Of a stretch of 64,000 bases of DNA, positions 24,307 to 64,000 are shown in pieces. The notes under the pieces were generated by a model. The model worked only from the letters and a program-made list of their open reading frames with translations, did no database searches and was not told the DNA's origin. A program made the translations under genes and the position numbers. This stretch comes from Amorphochlora amoebiformis (taxonomy: Eukaryota > Cercozoa > Chlorarachniophyceae), in assembly GCA_054601695.1 (NCBI GenBank), contig BAAHQB010000131.1, positions 456,931-520,930 on the forward strand, in the 5' to 3' direction. How positions within the stretch are numbered: position 1 is the first letter of the stretch; each line of letters begins with the position of its first letter.

Positions 24307-24776
24307 TTATGTGTATATATATTATCTACACCCACGTATATACAAAAAAACACATAAATATATATATGTCACACATAAAAAATATATACGTACATATTAT
24401 CAATCCGTGTAAAGCTGCATCCATATCTACAAACCTATACATGAAATACAACACTCACTATATGTCGAAACACCAAACCCAAAATGGCTAATATCCTGAC
24501 ACCACCGACCCAAAGAATCTAAAAAGTCATTTGATTTGGGTACCTGAAGGGTCTTACAGTAGCCTTGAACAACCCCAAGGATCTTTTGGGCGACATACGA
24601 CGACGCGATGTCCACATCGACTTCCAGGTAATCCTGCAAGCAACAAGATATGTTTGAATGCTTTATGAGGATGTACATAGAAAATTAGGTGCATTTGAAT
24701 GTCTCTTTTAAATGGATGTACGGGTATGCAGATGCGTAAATGTATGTAGGAATATGTACATATATGTGTATATATG

Positions 24777-24817
<41 letters not shown>

Positions 24818-24967
24818 GTATTGGTAGATACATACAAAAGGCAATATCTACATCCACTTCTGTCAAATCGTGAGGTGTATAACTAGAAAATATGCATATA
24901 TCTGGATTACACACACATACACACAGACACATATAATATATATATATATATACATATATATACATAC

Positions 24968-25012
<45 letters not shown>

Positions 25013-25021
25013 AAAATATAT

Positions 25022-25075
<54 letters not shown>

Positions 25076-25273
25076 TTTTTTAAAGTAGTACACATATACA
25101 CAACTGAATAAATAAAACAGAATCTTCGTCCGCTACCTCCCCCCGGTGGTACGTGCACGATATCTTGCGGCCGAGAAGGGCCGGCTTGGCTCCGACCATC
25201 TTCCGGACAATCCATCCACCCACAACAACGGTTGGCAGAATTTTGAACCTGAGAGTTCATGTGTGTATTTGCT

Positions 25274-25304
<31 letters not shown>

Positions 25305-25449
25305 GTATGTGTACGTATAATTATGTGTATGTGTGTATGTGTATATATATGTGTGTATATATGTATATATGTGTATATATGTATGTATGTATAGATGGAT
25401 ATGGTGTATGTGTATATGTATATTTGTGCATATATATTTTATAATATAC

Positions 25450-25483
<34 letters not shown>

Positions 25484-25502
25484 GTATGTGTATGTACATA
25501 TA

Positions 25503-25548
<46 letters not shown>

Positions 25549-25713
25549 TATTTATATATACAATGTGTGTGGTGTGAACCTTGAGTTTCGGAAGTCATCC
25601 GAGCCATTCACAAATTCGTTCACAAGACGAGTGTACCCGGGGCATACCTATGGAACACATAGTATGTTATGTTATATATATATATATATCCCAGGGCATA
25701 CCTGTATTATATC

Positions 25714-25784
<71 letters not shown>

Positions 25785-25854
25785 AAGCAATAGATGTACA
25801 TACATGCACATGTAGATGAATATTCATACATTTTCTGTACATTTTCATTTATAC

Positions 25855-25904
<50 letters not shown>

Positions 25905-26133
25905 GTGTGTGTGTAAGCAATAGACGTACATACATGCCCATGTAGAGGAATATTCATATATTTTCTGTGTATTTTCATATATATATATGTGTGTATTTAC
26001 ATATATATACACATATATATACACACATATACATATATATACACACATATATACACACATATATATACACATATATACAGATATATGTATATCACTTATA
26101 TACCTCGGAATTCGGGTCCTGGCCTTTCCTGGG

Positions 26134-26192
<59 letters not shown>

Positions 26193-26210
26193 AATCGAAG
26201 AATTATAAAT

Positions 26211-26245
<35 letters not shown>

Positions 26246-26591
26246 GCAACAATATGGATAGCATAGATGGATGCGGTTCGAAGGTTAGATATCGTGCTGA
26301 AGTATAGCCGTACGTATACTACAGATAGCTGGAGATCGCTGGAGATCCCGGAGATTGCTCGGAGATTACCTTGCCGGTAGTACCGGATAGTGCCGGATAG
26401 TACCCGGTAGTATCGGGCCTCCATATATTGCGACAGAACGTGACGTCACGCGATGCCACATGACCTCACGTGACCATCACGTGAGCACGCATGACCGCAT
26501 CTATCCTGCTGAATTCTTGAGAATAAAATTAATCCTAAATCAAACGGACTTCAATCAAACTCTGGACTACCATCTACTATACCACTGCGCT

Positions 26592-26632
<41 letters not shown>

Positions 26633-26735
26633 ATTTATTGTATATCCCATGTATACACATTCACTCTTATTGCACGTACACGTATATATTTATGTATAAA
26701 TGTATTTATATATACACACACACACACATATATAT

Positions 26736-26786
<51 letters not shown>

Positions 26787-26843
26787 ACATATGAAGTCTG
26801 ACCGAGTTTGCATGTACATTGTAAATGAGATGCCGGGGAGCTG

Positions 26844-26875
<32 letters not shown>

Positions 26876-26963
26876 TTGTGTGTATGTATATACATATGCA
26901 TACAAATACATGCACACACACACGCACACACACATATATATATATATATAGATATGTATATAT

Positions 26964-27053
<90 letters not shown>

Positions 27054-27500
27054 ACATATACATGTGCATACATATATTCACACATATGAATAATATATAC
27101 TTTCTTATATTCACACACTTACAAAATAACCCTAGTTACCCGAAGTGTACAATACATGTATTTTCTCATAAATATATGTAACTACCTGCAGGTGTATACA
27201 AGTTAATATTTTCATATACATATACATATATACATAATTACCATAATTCCTGAAATCATACCATTTTTTTTTTCACTAAATGTTGCGACATATAGATAAT
27301 TGTCTTATATTCTGTAGTATATTTACTATTTTCACATGTACATAATTGCGATATTTACATGAAATTACCTAATAATTGTACAACACTTTTTACTATGTAA
27401 TTTACACACACATATATATATATATATATACATACATACCTGAAATTGTATAATGAGAAAATTGATAGGGAACGGGTGAGACCCTTTGGGTAGATCGGCC

Positions 27501-27596
<96 letters not shown>

Positions 27597-28154
27597 CGCG
27601 AGTCCAAGTGTTCGGTTTTATTGTATGTTTATTTCAACTGGTAGCTATATACATACATATATATATATATATATATATTATATGTGTGTTTATATATATA
27701 TATATATATGTATATCTAAATACCTATAAATACGTTCGTATAAATACGTACGTATAACATATATATATATATATATATATATGTGTGTATATACATACAT
27801 AAATTATATATATAAACATAATCCCACGTATACCATCCTTGGTTCCCGTATGTGTATATTCCAACCCCAACCCCAACCCTAACCCTAACCCTAACCCTAA
27901 CCCTAACCCTAATTCTAATTCTAATTCGAAACCTACCCCAATGTGAATGTGTGTGTGTGTTCAATATCGAACCTCTTTCCTAAGACGATGCAATGCTGAA
28001 TGTTTGAGAGACGCGATATGATCGATCTTTTCACCGACTCCACACATTTCACAGCAGGCTGTCATGAACCTGACAACAATTATTGAGATTTTTATCCGTG
28101 TGTATGAGTATGTTTGTATGTGGTGTTTATATGGATGTATGATTATACACAAGT

Positions 28155-28190
<36 letters not shown>

Positions 28191-28481
28191 TATTTATTCA
28201 TTTATACAGTTGATGTGTATTTCTGTAAAATATGCACAATTCATGTGACATACATAATATATATATATAATATATATATACATATACATACACATATATA
28301 TATAAATATATATATAAATATATATGTATATATATATATATATATATCTCGCAGTAGGCTGTTATATAAACAAATGTTCTTTATATGTATGAGTATGTGT
28401 GTCTTAATAAGTATATGTATATAGTTATTTAAATATTATAATGTATGGGTGTCGTACATAAACTAAACTATGAATAGATAT

Positions 28482-28513
<32 letters not shown>

Positions 28514-28639
28514 TAAATATATGTATATATATATCTATGTATATTTATAGTAAGCGATATAATGTATTATAATATATACAAATATTATAATATAATATGA
28601 AAAAATATAACTCACAAGCATACACAACGGCCCATTGCA

Positions 28640-28672
<33 letters not shown>

Positions 28673-28746
28673 TGTACGTATATAATATATATATATATAT
28701 TATGTACATATATATATGTATATATATAATTTTTATATATATATGG

Positions 28747-28803
<57 letters not shown>

Positions 28804-28872
28804 GACTCTCCTCAGACTTAACCTTCACCCCATCAATTAAATATTTCGATCCACGAACCTATATATTATACG

Positions 28873-28921
<49 letters not shown>

Positions 28922-29125
28922 GAAGATCTCCACACACAAAAAAAACCCAAAATTTTTTATTAAAACGCTCGAACTCTTGGTCCCTCACTAACAGTTACTG
29001 ACGGTATGGGTTTAATGTTAGGGTTAATTTAAGAGTAGGTTAGAGTCGGAAAGGTTAGAGTTAGGGTTGGAGGGCTTGAGTTTGCAAATGTGTCATGTTA
29101 GCGTCAAGGGTTTGCTAGGGAGTTG

Positions 29126-29176
<51 letters not shown>

Positions 29177-29270
29177 GTATACTGATGCAATGCTATTTAT
29201 GTAGGAACACGAATATATTCTTAGTAGATGTATATTTTATATATGCATTTTTCTACATATATATGTATGT

Positions 29271-29336
<66 letters not shown>

Positions 29337-29381
29337 AATATAAAATGCAAATGTATATATATATATATAAATATAAATATG

Positions 29382-29415
<34 letters not shown>

Positions 29416-29505
29416 AATAAATAAATAAATAAGTATATATATATATATATACATTACATATATATATACACACACACATACACAAATGCATACATACATA
29501 CATAC

Positions 29506-29546
<41 letters not shown>

Positions 29547-29639
29547 TGTATAGTATACTTTGAAACTCTTGCTATCTGGTTGACTCCAGCAGTCCTTGCT
29601 TTCCGCCTCACTAAAATGTCTGAAAACATGTAGAATATA

Positions 29640-29684
<45 letters not shown>

Positions 29685-29781
29685 TATATATGGTTGACTC
29701 CAGCAGTCCTTGCTTTCCGCCTCACTAAAATGTCTGAAAACATGTAGAATATATGTGCATATATATACGTATATTATATAC

Positions 29782-29866
<85 letters not shown>

Positions 29867-29920
29867 TTACTCTGGTAAACCTTTGTCTGGGCAGTACTAA
29901 AACGTGGAATACATTGTGTG

Positions 29921-29985
<65 letters not shown>

Positions 29986-30008
29986 CCTATACATGACCCC
30001 CTTTCCAT
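23557..30008 (-). CDS. EDR2_C / DUF1336 domain protein, 13 exons
   Basis: Exons: 30008-29987, 29896-29881, 29619-29559, 28858-28803, 28069-27973, 27499-27440, 26840-26803, 26128-26104, 25647-25580, 25248-25137, 24633-24544, 24149-24069, 23703-23557; 290 residues. Family landmarks in order: [128 protein letters not shown] and [12 protein letters not shown]. In plants this domain is the C-terminal half of EDR2 (PH-START-DUF1336), a lipid-binding regulator. Here it seems to stand alone with a 30-residue acidic tail. The first two exons (22 and 16 nt) are phase-consistent but weakly supported; the start could lie further upstream in the same frame. No biochemical function is established for the stand-alone form. 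Confidence 0.88.
26270..26600 (-). mobile_element. tRNA-headed SINE-like repeat, copy 1
   Basis: Read on the minus strand from about 26597: TTAGCGCAGTGG resembles a Pol III A box and GATTGAAGTCC about 30 bases later resembles a degenerate B box. The body includes a palindromic CGTGACGTCACG and a GC-rich tail with GCCGGTAGTACCGG-like words. It shares head and body with 37005-37460. It lies in the DUF1336 gene intron 26802-26129. Confidence 0.65.
27863..27912 (+). repeat. Short telomeric block
   Basis: CCCCAACCCCAACC followed by five or six CCCTAA units and TTCTAA variants, within the DUF1336 gene intron 27972-27500, antisense to the gene. Confidence 0.85.
29691..29757 (-). pseudogene. Truncated copy of DUF1336 exon 29619-29559
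   Basis: A 67-bp segment identical to 29577-29643 except at its edges. It carries the acceptor (GTTTTCAG) and the first 14 codons ([14 protein letters not shown]) but loses the last six codons and the donor, running into TA instead. It is upstream of the real exon in transcript order. Confidence 0.88.
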
Positions 30009-40576
<10,568 letters not shown>

Positions 40577-40701
40577 CTTGGGGCTGTTTTGGCTCGCTCA
40601 ACCAGGATAGGTAATCCTCACGCCCACTCGCCACAACCCGAAATTTTAGGAAATTTTTCGCCAAACTAGAAACGGAACTCGTAACGACGATTTATTTTTT
40701 T

Positions 40702-41363
40702 TTAAAGATTTTTATTTATTACTTCGCGAAAGTCATCTTGATGGTTTTGACGATATATAGTAGTGAATCTGATGGCAGCTCGAGGGACATCACGCGTTTT
40801 TAGGGCTTTTACGACGTTTCCCGGGGTGCTTCGGGACCTGAGCAATATCGAGAAAAGCCGGATCCCATGAGGTGGCGCACAGCATCGGATAACAGGCGGA
40901 AATGATACATACTCTATCGACGGCCGCCCGCTTGCCCAAAGATCGCCAAGCGATTCTGATCCCTTGGGGCACGACTGCACATCGTTGGTGGCACACCATG
41001 GAACACTGTCACCCTTAGTGACGGCGCTGGGGTAAACCCGCCCCTCGCGAGGCTGCCATTACATACCAATTTCCAATCTCAATATATGACACTAGAATTG
41101 GTTTCGCATACCGAATTCGCATCGTGATGACACTGCCGGCTAGCCGGCAAAGCCGGATTCTAGTGCACAGAAAGACGTCGCCAAGCACCTCAAATTTGGG
41201 CTTAAGACCCGAGGTTCCGCAGACATCAAGGAAGGCCAATTTTGGTATGCACAACTACACTCCGGTATCGTTGACGACCAGCAAAAGTCACCTTTGCTCC
41301 GGTCTGACCACTCTTCCTTTCATCTTCTGAGCTGCCCATCACGATTTCAAGGCTTGTAACCAT
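40702..41363 (-). CDS. Small protein of unknown function, 4 exons
   Basis: Exons: 41363-41292, 41254-41112, 41026-40913, 40837-40702; 154 residues with consistent phases and short, TA-free introns. The N-terminus MVTSLEIVMGSSEDERK has a second Met (41339) whose MGSS start could be N-myristoylated (inference). Further stretches are LAFLDVCGTSGLKPKFEVLG, DVFLCTRIRL, VPWCATNDVQSCPKG and a C-terminus VKALKTRDVPRAAIRFTT ending INKNL. An upstream in-frame TAA lies 12 codons before the chosen Met. An AATAAATAAA-like motif overlaps the stop. It ends 125 bp before the start of the PH-DEP gene on the same strand. I do not recognise the family. Confidence 0.6.
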
Positions 41364-41993
41364 GCTCAGAATGCCCTGGCTGCCCTCTTGCAATAACTTG
41401 GGACATTAGATTCATCGAAATAGGGGCAATCGAGCGACGAACCAGTCTCTAGTAGCACCGAGTGAAAGTGTTCAAAGGTGTCAAGTGAGGCACATAACAT
41501 CCCAACAATCTCGACGAACTAAAGTGTTCGAGCATAAGAGTTCCCAATGCGTGAAACGGGTCGCCTGCCATTGGCTGTCACTGCCTCCCACCCACGGTCA
41601 GGCTGAGCTAAGCGCCCCCCCCCCTTACCATTTCAAAACCCCTACCATTTCAAAGCCACTACCATTTCAAAGCCCCTACCATTTCAAAGCCCCTACCAAT
41701 TCAAAGCGTTGTGTGATCTACACCGCGAACCGATGCGACGCGTTTCGGAACGGTATTCAATGGTTTTGCACCATGGGGGCGAAGAGCTGGTGGAGAAGGA
41801 TTTGAAAGAGGAACAAGCAGGAGAGGAGCGAGGGAGGGTAGGTATGGTAAATCTAAACTGGCGGGTTGGGATGGGGTTCGATTAGTTTTTGTTGTCGGTA
41901 TGCGCGTATGAGAAAATTTGGGGTATGTATGCGAATGAAAATAATATTACATGTATAATCATATACTATATACGTATATTTTAAATATGTATA

Positions 41994-42025
<32 letters not shown>

Positions 42026-42192
42026 ATTTATATATTATATTATATATATGTATATGTGATATATACAAAGATATGCTCTGATATAATTAGTATAACATAC
42101 ATACACATATATATATATATAATATATCATATATGTGTATATATACATGTATATGTATTTATGTAAATATAATATATATATATATATATATA

Positions 42193-42223
<31 letters not shown>

Positions 42224-42233
42224 CCTATGTACC

Positions 42234-42332
<99 letters not shown>

Positions 42333-42660
42333 TTTCTATGCTACATATATATATATATATAATATATATAATTATATATATACATATAAATATGTATACA
42401 TGTATATATATATAATTATATATATATATATATTATATAACATATACATATATAAATATATATATATACATATTTATATTTTGAATACTTACTAGTTATA
42501 ATTATAAATTATATATGCACACTGATTATGTCTGTATACTAGGTGTCTATATAATATATATATATATATATTATATATAATATATATATATATATATAAT
42601 ATATATATATATATGTTACATATACTATTATATATATATATATGTGTGTATACATAAATA

Positions 42661-42695
<35 letters not shown>

Positions 42696-43025
42696 ATATA
42701 TATATTTCCTAGTATAATGACATCGATCATGATATCATATGATGTATCATAGTATAATCTAAATAATAGAGCTATTCGTTTAGTAGAGATGTATACTACT
42801 GTACTAGCTATATTGCTATTTACACATGAAATTTTTAATGATGCATGTTTCTAGTGTTTAGTAAAAAAATATTGTTTCTAGCACGATCGAATGTATTATC
42901 TTGTATGAACTCGATCATGATAATTATATACATCTGTATACTAGTTATCATAATCATTCATAATTGTAGGCTAGTCAAGATGATCACATGTATGATATAG
43001 GTTGATAAATATATGTATATTATAC

Positions 43026-43084
<59 letters not shown>

Positions 43085-43372
43085 TGGATATAGCAATCAT
43101 CGTAATTACATCGTACTAGTCTGGAACACCTTAAAAATGCCATCTCTAATTAAATTTAACATGCTAAACTATCATAATAATGATTCCTTTGCTTGTGCTC
43201 GGTGCCTCACTCGCGTTCTCGCTCTCGCGCTCTCGTCCTCGCGCTCTTACTCACCCCCCGTGTTTTTTGTCAGCCCCTACTACCTTCGACCCTCTTTCTC
43301 CGAGAGAGGAGAAGGTTGGGAGATGGAAAAAGGAGAAAATCACGAGAGGAGAAAGCATAATTTTATATACAT

Positions 43373-43427
<55 letters not shown>

Positions 43428-43493
43428 AATATCTACATACAATATATGTATATATATATATATAATATATATTATATATATATATTATATATA

Positions 43494-43534
<41 letters not shown>

Positions 43535-43616
43535 TATAGAAGAGAGAAGAGATGGAGGGTTGGAAGGAAGTTCGAAAGAGAGAAGGGAAAAGAAAAAGAG
43601 AGAGAGGAGGACATGC
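41364..43616. other. Intergenic region
   Basis: 41364-41900 is of ordinary composition and probably holds the promoter and 5' UTR of the small minus-strand gene; it contains a minisatellite of about four 18-19 bp copies (CCATTTCAAAGCCCCTA) at 41627-41706. 41940-42700 is TA-rich with a (CT)n tract at 42233-42282. 42700-42960 is CTAG/GATC-rich palindromic DNA. 43195-43260 is a CTCGCG-rich tract. No convincing exon was found. Confidence 0.7.
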
Positions 43617-53591
<9,975 letters not shown>

Positions 53592-54167
53592 TATTGGTCA
53601 CCCGAAAAGATCTTTAAAAGATGTTGGTGGGATCTGGGTGATTTTGAAGGAATGAAAGCCGATAAATTACAAGCTTGATATGATTATATCCATGGTCAAT
53701 ATCCTGAATAACAAAATAATTCTTCGGGAAGGGCGAACCGAGGAAATCCAGTGCTCCGCCCCCCCCCCCCACAATGCTCCATTCCATCTCTCTCCTCATT
53801 CTCCTCGCCCCCCTTTCTCTTCTCCGCGGCGAACGGTTCGCCCGAAGTGTAAATTTTAATCCAAAATATCGGCTGTTTTCATCGGGAAGGGCTACTGCAG
53901 GAAGATGCCCGAAACCAAAGCGCAGGCTCCAACTAAACCTTCGAAGGCGAAGGGAGGCCGACATTCCCATGGTCACCGCTGGTCTCGAGGTCGGTGCGGA
54001 TATCCGGACGAATAAGGTTCTCGGGCCCTCCTCTTTCGTGGCCTTGCTATTTTTCGGGAGTCAATTTCGAGTTTGACGATTCTGCTGATTTTCGATGTTT
54101 TGGGCTTGCCTTCGGTGTGTGATTTGGGTTTTGTGTTATTTTGGGATGTCTTAAGTGGGTGGAGGAG
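53592..54167. promoter_or_regulatory. Divergent intergenic region between PAN-domain and GNAT genes
   Basis: 576 bp of non-TA, GC-moderate DNA between two predicted divergent starts. It has a (C)11 run at 53760-53770 and several open frames on plus (for example 53774-54076, with a hydrophobic start). None of these joins in phase to the GNAT exons, so I treat it as promoter or UTR sequence. Confidence 0.5.
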
Positions 54168-61933
<7,766 letters not shown>

Positions 61934-62151
61934 TCACTGGCGATAGTTTGAAGCGGCCTCGTATTTAGTCGTAAGGTCGACCTCCAGTATCTCGCACAGT
62001 TGAATTCGGCGACGATCTCTCTTCTCTCATCAATCCAGATCTAGTCCGTGAATTTGCTGTACGTACTAAATGTAATTTAAAAAATTTTCCAAGGGCAGAT
62101 TTCATTACTTCTGATTGTTCTTAGTTTTGGATTCATAATTTTAGAAGGCAC

Positions 62152-62187
<36 letters not shown>

Positions 62188-62221
62188 AGTATATCTCGTG
62201 TATATATAATATAATATATGT

Positions 62222-62259
<38 letters not shown>

Positions 62260-62350
62260 CACTACATATTTATATATGTAATGTATATATATATATATAT
62301 ATATATATACTACATATATATATATATAAAATCTAGAAAATATATATATA

Positions 62351-62410
<60 letters not shown>

Positions 62411-62464
62411 TATATACTAGATATATATATTTATATATCTAGATTCTAGATATATATAAACTAG

Positions 62465-62499
<35 letters not shown>

Positions 62500-63121
62500 A
62501 ATATTATCATTATTTATATAACATGCACATATGTACATATATTTTCGCTACGTCATACACAAACACTAGAAACCGTCACACGTACCAATATCTCTAGAAT
62601 ACATGAAGTAATTGTAACTGCTAACGGTTGGCGATTGTATAGCTTAATTAAGTAGATTGAATCATAACGATAATGTAGATAGGAATAGGAGAACAGTATT
62701 ACTAGTATTAGAACCATTGCATTATTACTAGTATTAGTGTTATTATAATTCTAGTAATTTAATCATTATGTAACTAGTGCTAGTAGTGTAAGTTTAGTAT
62801 TTGTTAGTATATAATTAGTAAACGATAATTAATTAAATGTTGTTAATACCTAGATACCGTACGTTATCGAGTTAGATATCAGACAAGCTAGGTATCATAC
62901 TACTAGTTCTAGCATAGTAGGTAAAAGTAAAATAGTATCAAATTGGCCCAGTCATTTTTTTTTTTTTTTTAAGCCATTTTGTTCTGAGATTTGCCAAAAA
63001 TACAGAGTTAATTAATAGGGTTAGGGTTATAGGGTTTGGGCAATTTTTTTTCTAGTTTTTTTTTTTAAGCCTCAGTAGAGATTCTTTTTTTGGTTCTGAA
63101 AATTTGCCAAACTCAAAAGAG
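61934..63121. other. Intergenic region between convergent genes
   Basis: 61934-62150 is ordinary-composition 3' flank. 62150-62510 is TA-rich. 62540-62940 is rich in CTAG and TAGTAT words, like other 3' flanks in this window. Poly-T runs lie at about 62957-62970 and 63046-63066, with one AGGGTTAGGGTT at 63018-63028. No gene seen. Confidence 0.7.
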
Positions 63122-63909
<788 letters not shown>

Positions 63910-64000
63910 CTGAATATCAATATACACATATACATATATATATATACATAATACATATATATTTTTATACATCTATATATATATATATATTTATATATAT

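Noticed and set aside
26537-26597. Functional tRNA genes at the SINE heads
   Set aside because: A- and B-box-like words are present, but I cannot form a complete acceptor stem or anticodon arm; treated as SINE heads.
41485-41805. Plus-strand 106-codon frame with PLPFQS/PYHF repeats
   Set aside because: It spans the 18-19 bp minisatellite at 41627-41706 and has no recognisable domain or splice context.
53774-54076. Plus-strand frame beginning with a hydrophobic, signal-peptide-like stretch
   Set aside because: It does not splice in phase to the GNAT exons and has no recognised domain; probably promoter or UTR.

Overview
This is eukaryotic nuclear DNA. Long (TA)n microsatellites with TG/CA edges fill much of it, interspersed with CCCTAA/TTAGGG telomere-type repeats, minisatellites and purine/pyrimidine tracts. 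Almost all long reading frames are repeat translations. The real genes are broken into many small exons (roughly 16-150 nt) embedded in the repeats. I rebuilt them by hand from GT-AG boundaries and accepted a chain only when every junction kept the reading frame and the protein read sensibly. No transcript data were available, so all gene models are predictions.

Layout: 399-9882 (+) is the C-terminal 221 residues of aminoacylase-1. 10587-18727 (-) is a predicted thylakoid-lumen protein with a signal peptide, a transit-like region and a twin-arginine signal. 18878-22208 (+) is a longin-type R-SNARE, divergent from the lumen gene across 150 bp. 23557-30008 (-) is a stand-alone EDR2_C/DUF1336 protein. 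31548-40576 (-) is a PH-DEP-coiled-coil-multi-TM protein. 40702-41363 (-) is a small unknown protein. 43617-53591 (-) is a secreted PAN/apple-domain protein with an unrecognised C-terminal region. 54168-61933 (+) is a GNAT (RimJ/RimL-like) N-acetyltransferase. 63122-63909 (-) is the Ser/Pro-rich C-terminus of an unknown gene that enters from the right edge.

Organism: the layered targeting signal of the lumen protein suggests an alga with a secondary (complex) plastid. The putative transit peptide does not start with the Phe typical of red-lineage complex plastids, a weak hint towards a green-lineage host such as a chlorarachniophyte. The species was not determined. The genes look like unrelated housekeeping and membrane-traffic functions; I see no operon-like logic.

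The most unusual feature is how the introns are built. (1) Several introns begin at the splice donor with telomeric repeats, and one intron is telomere-like from donor to acceptor. (2) Exon edges together with their splice site are repeatedly copied in tandem into the neighbouring intron, separated by (TA)n. Some have grown into minisatellites whose repeat unit is itself a splice-acceptor junction. (3) Three copies of a tRNA-headed, SINE-like repeat lie in introns.
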